Shown here in pieces: positions 15,414 to 24,055 of a stretch of 64,000 bases of DNA. The stretch's first letter is position 1, and each line of letters starts with the position of its first letter. Position numbers and translations under genes: made by a program. Source of the stretch: Panacagrimonas sp041603235. Lineage in GTDB: Bacteria > Pseudomonadota > Gammaproteobacteria > Nevskiales > Nevskiaceae. The notes under the pieces were generated by a model that saw only the letters and a program-made list of their open reading frames with translations, was not told the DNA's origin and did not search any database. The stretch covers positions 310,001 through 374,000 of the forward strand of contig JBFIES010000002.1 of NCBI GenBank assembly GCA_041603235.1, given 5' to 3'.

Positions 15414-18275
15414 ATGAGCGACAGCGAACACGAGGTGGAATCCACTGCGCACAAGATTCTGGCGGCGATCGAGCCCCTGATCTACGCCAAGCGCAAGCTG
15501 ACGATGGCCATCCTGACTGCCATCACGGCGTTCCTGTTCTTCCAGATGGTGCAGATCAAGCCAGATGCCGGCTTCGACAAGTCCGTGCCGCTGGAGCACC
15601 CCTATATGCAGGTGCTCAAGCAGTACATGACCGACTTCGGTGGCGCCAACACCGTGCTGGTCGCGCTGATGCAGAAAGATGGCAAGGGCGAGATCTACAC
15701 CGAGGAATTTCTCAAGAGCCTGAAACAGGCCACCGATGAAGTGTTTTTCCTCAAGGGCGTGGATCGTTCGCGCGTGTCCTCGCTGTTTACCCCTGACGTT
15801 CGATACATCGAGGTGGTGGAAGGCGGATTCAAGGGCGGCAACGTTATTCCATCTGACTATGCGCCCAACGATTCAATGCATGCCTTGGTCAAGGCTAATG
15901 TGAGCAAAGGCGGTCACGTCGGTCGTTACACCACAACCGACCAGACCGGTGCGCTGATCTTCTCCGAACTGCTTGAGATCGATCCCGTCACCGGCGAAAA
16001 GCTGGATTACGGGAGGGTGGCGAATGATCTCGAAGACAAGCTCCGTGGCCGTTTCACCAAGGAAAAGAAACTGGTCTACAAGCTGAAGGAAGATCAGACG
16101 GTGGAGCTGGCTTCCGGCAAGGAAGTCACGATTGCCGCCGGTACTGAGGTAGGCGAAGGCTTTGTTGATCTGGGTGCCAAGCTCTACCTGCAGACCTTCT
16201 ACTACAACTATCCGGTTGATGAAGGGACAACCGAGTTGGTGCAGATTTCAGGCGGCGATACCGAGTACGAAGAAGTCGACAACCCTCAGTACAACCCCAA
16301 CATTGACGTCCACATCATCGGCTTTGCCAAGGTGGTGGGCGACATCATTGACGAGATTTTTGCAGTCGTTGGCTTCTTCATGCTGACCCTGCTGATGACC
16401 GGCATCCTGCTGTGGCTCTATGTCGGGCACTTCAAATTGGCCATGCTGCCGCTGATCTGCTCGATTGCGGCAGTGATCTGGGAGTTTGGTCTTCTCCGCC
16501 TGTTCGGATTCGGTCTTGATCCGTTTGCGATTCTTGTGCCCTTCCTGATTCTCGCTGTTTCGGTCTCGCACGGCGTGCAGTTCGTAAACGCCTGGGTAGG
16601 AGAAATTGCAGAAAATGGTCGCAACAATTTCGACGCCTCTCTGTTTACCTGGCGTCGTCTGGCCATCTACGGAACCATGGCCATCATGACCGACGTGTTC
16701 GGGTTTGCGGTCATTGGCCTGATCCCCATTGATATTGTCCGCGAGATGGCACTCAACGCCTGCCTTGGCATGGCTGCGATCATCATTACCAACAAGTTCA
16801 TGATGCCGATCTTCCTGACCTGGATCGAGATCAAGGACATCAAGGGCTTCATGGAGAAGCAGGAACGTCGCGACAGCATCTTTGATCCGCTGTGGAGGCT
16901 GCTGTCCAAGATGGTCAACCCGGTGCCGGCGATCACCGCAATTCTGGTCATGGGTCTGCTCTTCGGTTGGGCCACCTGGCAGGGCAAGGCCTTGCAGGTC
17001 GGTGACAGTCAGGCGGGCGTGCCCGAGCTTCTGCCGGATTCGCGTTACAACAATGACACGGCGGCCGTCGTGGCCAACTTTGCCATTGGTCTGGACATTC
17101 TCAAGATTGTGGCCGAGACCGACGCCGAAACCTGCGTGAAGTACGAGGTCATGGAGCAGATTGATCGCTATGCCTGGCACATGGACAACACAGAAGGCGT
17201 GAGTTCGACGCTGTCCTTGCCGCAGGTCGCCAAGACGGTGAACTCAGCTTTCTCCGAGGCCAATCCGCGATTCAAGATCCTGCCGCGCAATCAATACACC
17301 ATGGTGCAGGCGATCACGCCGATCCCCACTTCATCGGGTCTGCTGAATCCCAATTGTTCGGCGATGGCGGTCTTCGTGTTCATGAAGGATCACAAGGCAA
17401 CCACCATTGCGCGTGCAGTTCAGAAGACCAAGGACTTCAACGTCTCCAATGCCGAGGCCTTCTACGAAACGCACAGCAATGTTGATGCGGCCTACTGCGC
17501 AGACAAGCTTGCCGCCCTGCGCGCGGTGGGCAACGTCAAGCACGAGCGTCAGAAAGTCATCGACAAGTTCAAGAAGAAGAACCCGGACGTACCGGAAGGC
17601 GAGATTGCAGCCCAGGAAGTGGTTGTAGCGGCGACCGATAGAGTCAACGAGGCAACTGCCAAGCACGCCGAGTTCGACAAGCTCTGTCCGGTCAACTTTG
17701 CTCTGGCGACTGCGAATGTCGGCGTCATGGCGGCCACCAATGAAGAGGTTCATCGCCTCGAAAAGCAGATCCTCATCTACGTCTATATCGCGATCATCAT
17801 CGCGGTGTACCTGTCCTTCTTCGAATGGCAGGCGATCTTCTGCATCATGCTGCCGCTGTCGCTGATTTCCTGGATGGCCTATGCGGTCATGGCGATACTG
17901 GGAATTGGCATGAAGGTCGCGACCTTGCCAGTAGTGGCGCTGGCGGTCGGCATCGGCGTCGACTACGGGATATATGTCTACGCCACGATGTCAGACGCAC
18001 TCAACGGCGGCTTCAAGATGCGCGAGGCCTATTTCAAGACGCTCAAGATGACGGGCAAGGCGGTGGTCTTTACCGGCGTCACCCTGGGCTTTGGTGTTGC
18101 GACCTGGCTATGGTCTGGCTTGCAGTTCCAGCGGGACATGGGCGCGCTTCTGGTCTTCATGTTCACCGGAAACATGTTCGGTGCCATTCTGATTCTGCCG
18201 GCACTGGCTTCCTTCCTGCTCAAGGAGAAGAAGCTGGCGCCGGGCGAGGAGCCGGTGTTCAAGTCGCGTCACTAA
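15414..18275 (+). CDS. RND-superfamily MMPL-type transporter
   Basis: This 953-residue inner-membrane protein has the duplicated RND/MMPL layout: a first transmembrane helix near residue 35-50, a long periplasmic loop to about 300, a block of helices, then a second loop (about 540-780) and a final block of helices. It contains SVSHGVQFVNAW and, in the second half, AVGIGVDYGIYVYATM, the usual GxxxD motif of the proton-relay helix in this family. Substrates in related systems are lipids or hydrophobic compounds, but none can be assigned here. A GAGGAAG ribosome binding site precedes the ATG. It follows the YCF48 gene by 63 bases and ends at a terminator. Confidence 0.9.
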   Translation: MSDSEHEVESTAHKILAAIEPLIYAKRKLTMAILTAITAFLFFQMVQIKPDAGFDKSVPLEHPYMQVLKQYMTDFGGANTVLVALMQKDGKGEIYTEEFLKSLKQATDEVFFLKGVDRSRVSSLFTPDVRYIEVVEGGFKGGNVIPSDYAPNDSMHALVKANVSKGGHVGRYTTTDQTGALIFSELLEIDPVTGEKLDYGRVANDLEDKLRGRFTKEKKLVYKLKEDQTVELASGKEVTIAAGTEVGEGFVDLGAKLYLQTFYYNYPVDEGTTELVQISGGDTEYEEVDNPQYNPNIDVHIIGFAKVVGDIIDEIFAVVGFFMLTLLMTGILLWLYVGHFKLAMLPLICSIAAVIWEFGLLRLFGFGLDPFAILVPFLILAVSVSHGVQFVNAWVGEIAENGRNNFDASLFTWRRLAIYGTMAIMTDVFGFAVIGLIPIDIVREMALNACLGMAAIIITNKFMMPIFLTWIEIKDIKGFMEKQERRDSIFDPLWRLLSKMVNPVPAITAILVMGLLFGWATWQGKALQVGDSQAGVPELLPDSRYNNDTAAVVANFAIGLDILKIVAETDAETCVKYEVMEQIDRYAWHMDNTEGVSSTLSLPQVAKTVNSAFSEANPRFKILPRNQYTMVQAITPIPTSSGLLNPNCSAMAVFVFMKDHKATTIARAVQKTKDFNVSNAEAFYETHSNVDAAYCADKLAALRAVGNVKHERQKVIDKFKKKNPDVPEGEIAAQEVVVAATDRVNEATAKHAEFDKLCPVNFALATANVGVMAATNEEVHRLEKQILIYVYIAIIIAVYLSFFEWQAIFCIMLPLSLISWMAYAVMAILGIGMKVATLPVVALAVGIGVDYGIYVYATMSDALNGGFKMREAYFKTLKMTGKAVVFTGVTLGFGVATWLWSGLQFQRDMGALLVFMFTGNMFGAILILPALASFLLKEKKLAPGEEPVFKSRH

Positions 18276-18292
18276 CGCAAACCTGAGCTAAG

Positions 18293-18320
18293 AAAAGGCC
18301 CGGCATTGCCGGGCCTTTTT
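18293..18320. terminator. Bidirectional terminator between the RND gene and apaH
   Basis: An 8-bp stem GGCCCGGC / GCCGGGCC with an ATT loop is flanked by AAAA on one side and TTTTT on the other, so it can serve both the rightward RND gene and leftward apaH. Confidence 0.92.
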
Positions 18321-18383
18321 AATGCCTGTGTGCCTGCAAACCAGGCGCGGGCAGAAGGGTGCTATCGCGCCCTTGTGTCAGGC

Positions 18384-19214
18384 TCAAATGTCTGGTGTTC
18401 GAGGTACCGCACTGGCGACCTGCGTAATCTGTCGGGTCTCAAGGTCCATCGCGGTCAGACTGCCTCCCCATATGCAGCCCGTGTCCAGGCAGCTCACCTT
18501 ATCCTGCGGCCAATGAATCTGGCCCAGAGCAGACCAGTGCCCGAAGGCAATCGACGATTCCAAACTTTTTCTGCCCGGTACCTGGAACCAGGGCATGACA
18601 TTGGCGGGGGCGGACGCGACAGGGCCCTTATAGTCGAGAAGGGATTGTCCTTCCGGTGTGCAGTAGCGCCAGCGAGTGAGCACATTGATGATGAAACGGA
18701 TGCGGGGCACGTCTCGCAGTTCAGGGTCCCATTGGTCCGGCTGGTCGCCGTACATCTGGCTGAGAAAGTTTGCTCGCTTTGGACCGCTGATCCATTCTTC
18801 TGCTTCATTGGCAAGTGCCAGCGTGTCGCTGACAGACCATTGGGGAGCAACCCCAGCGTGTACCAGCAGGGTGTCAGTGGGCGCATGGCGAAAGGCGAGC
18901 TTCTGCCGGGATAGCCAGTCGAGCAGTTCTTCTCGGTCGGGTGCTGACAACACTTCCTCCAGCGTGTCACGCCGCCCGGCCTTGCTGCCTTGCGCCCGGG
19001 CCAGCAGGTGCAGGTCGTGATTGCCGAGCAAGATCGTGGCAGAGGATTCAAGACTTCGAATGTAGCGAAGGACCTCCAATGATTTAGGTCCGCGATTGAC
19101 CAGATCTCCCACAATTATCAGGTGGTCCTCGCGGGGGTTGAAGGAAATCGCTTCGATCAGCGAGATCAATTCTTCGTAGCAACCTTGGATGTCGCCTATC
19201 GCGTAAGTCGTCAT
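18384..19214 (-). CDS. apaH: Symmetrical bis(5'-nucleosyl)-tetraphosphatase ApaH
   Basis: ApaH cleaves Ap4A to two ADP and can remove Np4 caps from RNA. The 276-residue product has the metallophosphoesterase motifs in order: GDIQGCYEE at residues 7-15, GDLVNRGPKS near 41-50 and GNHDLHLLA near 63-71, with HAGVAPQW further on. Length and motif spacing match the family (E. coli 280 residues). It stands alone on the minus strand; the usual ksgA-apaG neighbours are not here. Confidence 0.95.
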   Translation of the reverse strand: MTTYAIGDIQGCYEELISLIEAISFNPREDHLIIVGDLVNRGPKSLEVLRYIRSLESSATILLGNHDLHLLARAQGSKAGRRDTLEEVLSAPDREELLDWLSRQKLAFRHAPTDTLLVHAGVAPQWSVSDTLALANEAEEWISGPKRANFLSQMYGDQPDQWDPELRDVPRIRFIINVLTRWRYCTPEGQSLLDYKGPVASAPANVMPWFQVPGRKSLESSIAFGHWSALGQIHWPQDKVSCLDTGCIWGGSLTAMDLETRQITQVASAVPRTPDI

Positions 19215-19319
19215 GATGGAAGCGAGTTTAAACGGTAGTCTTTGGCAGACAACAGGAGCCTAAAACCGCTTCATCATCGCGAGGCCGACAAGCGGTACCA
19301 AACTGGCGTTTGTGGAGCT

Positions 19320-19348
19320 TTGACGATTATCCGACGCATCAGCATCAT
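19320..19348 (+). promoter_or_regulatory. Predicted promoter of the flp pilin gene
   Basis: TTGACG (19320-19325) and CATCAT (19343-19348, 4/6 match to -10) are separated by 17 bases. A transcript starting near 19355 would have a leader of about 40 bases before the flp ATG. The match is moderate and is the best I found in this gap. Confidence 0.4.
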
Positions 19349-19394
19349 GTCCGCACTGACTGATTTTGGTCAGACCAACAAAACGGAGTTCGCC

Positions 19395-19607
19395 ATGCTT
19401 AACCAAATTTCTGCTCGCAGCGTTGCCACCATTCAGTCATTCAAGAACCGTCAGGAAGGCGCTACCGCGGTTGAGTACGCGTTGATCGCTGGCGTCCTTG
19501 CTCTGATCATTGCGGCTGCATTCTTCCTTCTGGGTGATGGCTACACTGAAGCACTGGGTAACGTCATCGATGAGATGTCGGAACCGACCCGTCCGGGTGC
19601 CGGCTAA
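19395..19607 (+). CDS. flp: Flp family type IVb pilin
   Basis: This is the 70-residue major subunit of the Tad pilus. The prepilin site is EG|ATAVEYALIA, with Glu at +5 and Tyr at +6 as in Flp pilins, followed by a single hydrophobic helix (GVLALIIAAAFFLL) and a short polar tail. A GGAG ribosome binding site precedes the ATG at 19395 by about six bases. An in-frame extension to 19242 is not pilin-like. The gene heads the tad locus and is followed by a long hairpin. Confidence 0.94.
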   Translation: MLNQISARSVATIQSFKNRQEGATAVEYALIAGVLALIIAAAFFLLGDGYTEALGNVIDEMSEPTRPGAG

Positions 19608-19630
19608 TAGCTGATTGCGGCGAATGATCC

Positions 19631-19682
19631 TGGTGACCGGAGCCGCTGTCAGCCATAAACTGCTGGCGGTTCCGGTTCACTA
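19631..19682 (+). promoter_or_regulatory. Long hairpin between flp and tadE
   Basis: Bases 19633-19646 pair with 19666-19680 in a 14-bp stem with one bulged T and one G-U pair; the stem can extend by two more pairs at the base, and the loop contains a small CAG/CTG stem. There is no T-run after it, so it is not a normal terminator. A role in stabilising the flp message or limiting read-through into tadE is inferred. Confidence 0.6.
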
Positions 19683-19751
19683 CCGGTCGAAGCCCGTCGC
19701 GAAGATGGACGTACTATCTCCTCAATCAGCAAACCCGGAATATTGAATGTG

Positions 19752-20252
19752 ATGCGGACTGTGCAGAATCTCCGATCGTACAAACGCGGTGGCCAGCAGG
19801 GCGCCTCTGCGGTCGAGTTCGCATTTATTTTTCCGATGCTGGTCGGTGTGACCTACGTCATCATCATTTATTCGTTCCTGTTCATGATCAATCAGTCGAT
19901 GCGCTTCGCTGCCCAGGCAGGCGCGGAAGCGGCGGTCGCGGTCGAGCCGCGTGCTGACGTTGGTGACTACCGCGAGGATATACGCGCTCTGATTGATGCC
20001 ACGATCAGGAGCAATATCAATTGGCTGCCCACTGATACGCGAGACCTGATCGTGCTCGATGACCTGGTGTTCTGCAGTGATGGCGGTGGAGATGTTGCGT
20101 GTCCCGCGGCGCCGAGCAACTCGGCTGTCGTGGTCAGACTCAGAATGACTCAAGATTCCGGTAATCGTTTGTTCTCGACCTTGAGCTTGCCTTATCTGAC
20201 TAATTTTCCTCCGCTGCCGAATCTGACAGCCGAGGCTGTCGCTCGCCTCTGA
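19752..20252 (+). CDS. tadE: TadE-like pseudopilin
   Basis: TadE is a minor pseudopilin of the Tad apparatus. The 166-residue product has a processing site QQG|ASAVEFAFIFPM, like Flp but with Phe at +6, followed by a hydrophobic helix and a periplasmic domain. The start is uncertain: ATG 19752, GTG 19749 and TTG 19743 are in frame, and a CCGGAA sequence at 19735-19740 is best spaced for GTG 19749. It is separated from flp by 144 bases that hold the long hairpin. Confidence 0.87.
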   Translation: MRTVQNLRSYKRGGQQGASAVEFAFIFPMLVGVTYVIIIYSFLFMINQSMRFAAQAGAEAAVAVEPRADVGDYREDIRALIDATIRSNINWLPTDTRDLIVLDDLVFCSDGGGDVACPAAPSNSAVVVRLRMTQDSGNRLFSTLSLPYLTNFPPLPNLTAEAVARL

Positions 20253-20393
20253 GGCCTCCTGATTCAAGATGCCCAGGGACGTTTCGAAGTGACGACCGTT
20301 CAACAGCATCAGCCAAATGCATCAAAGTAGTAGCGGCGAGTAGTGCCGCGCCCTTATCCTAGCCGTCGATGTGCAACCAACAGGGAGTCATGA

Positions 20394-21341
20394 ATGAGCA
20401 GTAATGCAGCCAAGATCATCGCGCTGGTGGCTGTGGTGCTGACCCTAATCCTGGCATTCCTGGGCTGGAAGGTGAGCCGCGAATATGCAGCAAGCGCGCA
20501 ACAGACCCAGCAACAGGTGACTCAGGAAAACGAATCGCCTCGCATTCTTGCTGTGGTCGCCATCAAACCGCTGGGGGCTTACAAGCCCATCGGTCGTGAC
20601 GATGTTGTGCTGGGCGAAGTCTCCGTGGCTCCCAAGAACTACTACACCAGTCTGGAAGATGTAGTGGGCAAGCAGCCGCTGGTTGATATTGATCAGGGCG
20701 CACCGGTGACGCGCCGATATTTTGCCGAAGGCAATGTTCTCGCCAAATCCATTCCGCCGGGTTTCAAGGCCATTTCAGTAGAAGTTAGCGACATCATCGC
20801 AGTCGGCGGATTTGTCCGACCTGGAGATGTTGTCGACGTTCTTATGTACCTGGGGCGAGGTGGCAAGGAAGTTGACGCCATCCAGGCACGCGTTCTGCTC
20901 AAGGATTTGCGCGTGCTCGCTTATCAGGAGCTCATCGTGGATCGACCAGAGGGGCTGGTTGAAGACGAAGCTACATCGGATCGCAGTCGCTCAGGGCGCC
21001 GGCAGCGCACAGCCGTACTGGCTGTTCCGGACAAGGATGTCACCCGCCTGATGCTCGGTGCGAGCATGGGAGATCTTCGTCTGGCTCTGCACGGCACGAT
21101 CACGGAGGATTCCGAGCTGGCTCTGCTAGACGCAAAGGACTCGGAGATCGTGGGCCTTCCCCAGCTCCCCAAGAGCGAAGAGGCCAAGAAAGCAGAGGCT
21201 GAAAAGAAAGTGCCTGACATGGCGATTACGGCGAAGGAGCTTTCGCGCGTAGAACCGCCTCCGGCGGTCAAGAAGAAAATCGTACCCAGACCCAAAGTGA
21301 TTGTTTATCGTGGCGCCGCTGTGGAAACGGTGCGCCCGTGA
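20394..21341 (+). CDS. cpaB: Flp pilus assembly protein CpaB/RcpC
   Basis: CpaB is an inner-membrane-anchored periplasmic protein of the Tad secretion channel. The 315-residue product has one N-terminal membrane segment (IIALVAVVLTLILAFLGW), a SAF domain (VVAIKPLGAYKPIGRDDVVL, then IPPGFKAISVEVSDIIAVGG and FVRPGDVVDVLM) and the later CpaB domain with VLLKDLRVLAYQ. A Lys/Glu/Pro-rich tail follows about residue 260. A GGGAG ribosome binding site precedes the ATG. Confidence 0.92.
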   Translation: MSSNAAKIIALVAVVLTLILAFLGWKVSREYAASAQQTQQQVTQENESPRILAVVAIKPLGAYKPIGRDDVVLGEVSVAPKNYYTSLEDVVGKQPLVDIDQGAPVTRRYFAEGNVLAKSIPPGFKAISVEVSDIIAVGGFVRPGDVVDVLMYLGRGGKEVDAIQARVLLKDLRVLAYQELIVDRPEGLVEDEATSDRSRSGRRQRTAVLAVPDKDVTRLMLGASMGDLRLALHGTITEDSELALLDAKDSEIVGLPQLPKSEEAKKAEAEKKVPDMAITAKELSRVEPPPAVKKKIVPRPKVIVYRGAAVETVRP

Positions 21342-21400
21342 CGGGGTGGGTGCAGACGGACCATCATCATTCCTCCCAACCTCACGGATCAATTCCGACC

Positions 21401-22801
21401 ATGAAGTACCAAAAGGGAATCAGTCGCGCGTTCCGGGGACGATTCGGCGCAGCGACGGCCGCTTGCCTGCTGGCAATGACCAGCTTGTTCGGCGCCACTA
21501 CCACTAGCGCACAGGCGCCATCTACGGCTTCAGACGAGTTCATCGAAGTAGAGGTCGGGACGCACAAGCTTATGCGCGAGACCCGATCGGTAAAGCGCGT
21601 TGCTGTTGGCGACCCGAGCATTGCCGACGTCAATGTGATCAATACACGTGAGCTGCTGGTAACAGGCAAGAAGCTGGGGATTACCAGTCTGCTGGTCTGG
21701 TCGCACGGCGGTGCTTCACCCGCACAGTATCGAATCAAGGTCGGTAGTGTGACCGATCCAAGCAAGGTTACCGTGCCTTACCCTGAGCTCTCCGGGGCCG
21801 TGATCGAACGTGGCTCCAGCCTCGAAGGCAAGCTGCCCAATCTTCTTGCCTATCGCCGCGCGCTGGCGTCCGCCCAGCCATCGGCAGACACGGTGACCGA
21901 TCAGAGCGTGGTGGAAGGTGACTTCCAGGTGTTGACCTCCATCAAGATTGCCGAAGTCAATCGCACCACCCTGCAGACCTACGGTGCCCAGTACTTCAAG
22001 AACGTGCCTAATACCACGGCTGGCATCAGTCCTCCGGGCGTGCTCAATGGCGTTGCCAGTGGCGCCGGCGCGTTTACGCTGAATAGTGCGGCTGGTTTTT
22101 TGCCGGTCAGCGATGCATTTAACCTGGTCTTTGGCGATGCGACGCGCGGATTTCTGGGTGTGCTCAGCGTGCTTGAGAACAAGGGTTTGGCGCGCGTTCT
22201 GGCTGAACCCAGCTTGACGGCCATGAGTGGTCAGACTGCCAGCTTCCTCGCGGGTGGCGAATTCCCGGTACCGGTGAGTCAGTCGGGCGGGAGCAGTGGT
22301 GCGATCACAGTGGAGTTCAAGGAATTTGGTGTGCGCCTTGCACTAACACCCACGGTGTTGAGCAAGCAGCGTATTTCGCTTCGCGTTGCTCCTGAGGTCA
22401 GTGATCTGGACTTTACCGCCGGTATCCAGATAGGCGGGGTTGCAGTGCCCGCCCTGACAGTTCGCCGAACCGAAACAACCATCGAACTGGGCGATGGTGA
22501 GAGCTTCGTGATCTCCGGCCTTGTCAGCAACAACCTGGTCTCAAATGTGGATAAGGTGCCATGGCTGGGAAACATTCCGATCCTGGGTGCGTTCTTTAAA
22601 TCTGTAAGCAGTGAACGAACCGAAAAGGAACTGATAATGGTGGTGACCCCCAAGCTGGTGCGCCCTCTGGCACGTGAAGCACGGCTGCCCGAACTTCCGG
22701 GCTCCAAGTACGATGACTACAAGCCCGGGTTTGGAAAAATCATGTTCGAGGAGACGGGTGAGTTTGATGCTGATTCAGACTTGTTTGGATTCTCAGAGTA
22801 A
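21401..22801 (+). CDS. cpaC: Tad pilus outer-membrane secretin CpaC/RcpA
   Basis: This is the 466-residue outer-membrane channel for the Flp pilus. It has a signal peptide (cleavage probably after TTTSAQA), an N-terminal pilus-secretin domain (KRVAVGDPSIADVNVINTRE) and the secretin core with FLAGGEFPVPVSQSGG, the family motif VPWLGNIPILGAFFKS and the final ELIMVVTPKLVRPL. ATG 21401 starts the signal peptide; a GTG at 21338 overlapping the cpaB stop would put 21 polar residues before it. The pilotin-like partner CpaD/RcpB is not found nearby. Confidence 0.93.
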   Translation: MKYQKGISRAFRGRFGAATAACLLAMTSLFGATTTSAQAPSTASDEFIEVEVGTHKLMRETRSVKRVAVGDPSIADVNVINTRELLVTGKKLGITSLLVWSHGGASPAQYRIKVGSVTDPSKVTVPYPELSGAVIERGSSLEGKLPNLLAYRRALASAQPSADTVTDQSVVEGDFQVLTSIKIAEVNRTTLQTYGAQYFKNVPNTTAGISPPGVLNGVASGAGAFTLNSAAGFLPVSDAFNLVFGDATRGFLGVLSVLENKGLARVLAEPSLTAMSGQTASFLAGGEFPVPVSQSGGSSGAITVEFKEFGVRLALTPTVLSKQRISLRVAPEVSDLDFTAGIQIGGVAVPALTVRRTETTIELGDGESFVISGLVSNNLVSNVDKVPWLGNIPILGAFFKSVSSERTEKELIMVVTPKLVRPLAREARLPELPGSKYDDYKPGFGKIMFEETGEFDADSDLFGFSE

Positions 22802-22844
22802 TGGTGCATGTATCGGGCTTTGATGGCGGGGTAGGTGTTCAGGC

Positions 22845-24035
22845 GTGAAAATTCAGGCTCTTCTGCTTGCTGACGATCCAGAGTTTCATGCCTGGCTGAC
22901 AGCCTCGGCACCGAGTGCCGAGATCACCCAGGTCCAGGCCAGCACAATTGATGAGTTGATCGAACATATTCAATTGGCGGGGCACGTTGACGCTGTGTTT
23001 TTCGAGTTCAATGTTGTCGCCGCCGGTGAACGTGCTTCCCTGATCGAAGGCCTGGCCGACCGGATTCCCAATATCGCTATTGCAGGTCTGGGGCGTGAAG
23101 GCGACTCGAACCAGATGCTTGCGGCGATGCGTGCTGGCGCGCGTGATTTCTTTGTCCTGAATCAGGACCAGACCAATCTGTCTGCATTGCTTTCGCGCCT
23201 ACTCAAGCGTCCGTCGCCAGGTACGCTTGGCGCAGAGAAGAGTCATGTGTTTGGCGTTATGAGCGCTGTGCCCTATGAAGGCGTCGCGTTTCTTGCTGAA
23301 CATCTGGCTATTGCCTGCAAGGAGCAGATGGGCAGCGAGGCACGTGCCTTGCTGGTAGATGTTGCCCTGCCCGCCGGAGCGGCCAACATCTTTCTGAATA
23401 TCAACCAGGCGTATGGCGTTCTGGATGCCATCAATGACGGCAGCCGGTGCGATGCCACGCTGGTGGATACCGCGTTCGCCAAGCACAGCAGTGGCGTTTA
23501 TGTGCTGAGTCTCCCCGAAGACATTCTCGGCAGACCGCATATCGATGGCGATGAACTTGTGACACTGCTGAGCGTGCTGCGAAAATTGTTTGCCTGCATT
23601 GTGGTCAGCTACGACGCGCACCTGTCGATGGACCTCCAGCAGGGCTTGATCAAGTTGTGCAACAAGACCTTACTTCTGACCGACCAGTCCATTCTCAAGT
23701 CGCGTCACAGCAAGTACCTTGTACGCGCGCTGCGACTTGAGAACTGTCCGCTGGATCGCGTTGAAGTTGTGGTAGACAACTATCGTAAGCGCGTCGGGCT
23801 TGAGCCAGACAATCTTTCGGAACTGCTGGAGTTGCCGGTCATGACGACGCTGTCTACGACCGCTGATCATCGTATACAGGCCATGAACCAGGGCGAGCCA
23901 ATGTTCGTGTGCTCTCCCAAGGATGCCTATTGCGGCGGTGTGCGCGGCATTGCCAGTAGTTTGCTCGGAAGCTCTGCCAAGAGGGTTGCAGCCGCTTCAT
24001 CGGGTGGCTTTCTTGGCAGGCTGTTCAGCAAGTAG
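22845..24035 (+). CDS. cpaE: CpaE/TadZ-like protein with degenerate ATPase site
   Basis: CpaE/TadZ localises the Tad machine. The 396-residue product starts at a GTG, has a receiver-like N-terminal domain (residues 1-120, lacking the usual acidic phosphorylation cluster) and a MinD/ParA-fold domain. Where active members have KGGVGKT, this one reads SAVPYEGVAFLAEHLA, so the nucleotide-binding lysines are missing. Later family blocks are kept (ALLVDVALPAGAANIFLNI, SGVYVLSLPEDI). It probably works as a scaffold without hydrolysis. It lies between the secretin and TadA genes, the normal position. Confidence 0.88.
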   Translation: MKIQALLLADDPEFHAWLTASAPSAEITQVQASTIDELIEHIQLAGHVDAVFFEFNVVAAGERASLIEGLADRIPNIAIAGLGREGDSNQMLAAMRAGARDFFVLNQDQTNLSALLSRLLKRPSPGTLGAEKSHVFGVMSAVPYEGVAFLAEHLAIACKEQMGSEARALLVDVALPAGAANIFLNINQAYGVLDAINDGSRCDATLVDTAFAKHSSGVYVLSLPEDILGRPHIDGDELVTLLSVLRKLFACIVVSYDAHLSMDLQQGLIKLCNKTLLLTDQSILKSRHSKYLVRALRLENCPLDRVEVVVDNYRKRVGLEPDNLSELLELPVMTTLSTTADHRIQAMNQGEPMFVCSPKDAYCGGVRGIASSLLGSSAKRVAAASSGGFLGRLFSK

Positions 24036-24055
24036 GCATGTGATCGAATTCGTGC

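Noticed and set aside
16248..17180. A 310-codon reading frame on the minus strand inside the RND transporter gene
   Set aside because: The RND protein on the plus strand is clearly real; the antisense translation is a His/Gln/Arg-rich shadow.
19303..19318. A GG-N10-GC pattern as a sigma-54 promoter for flp
   Set aside because: Only the GG and GC dinucleotides match; the flanking consensus bases are missing. The TTGACG/CATCAT pair fits better.
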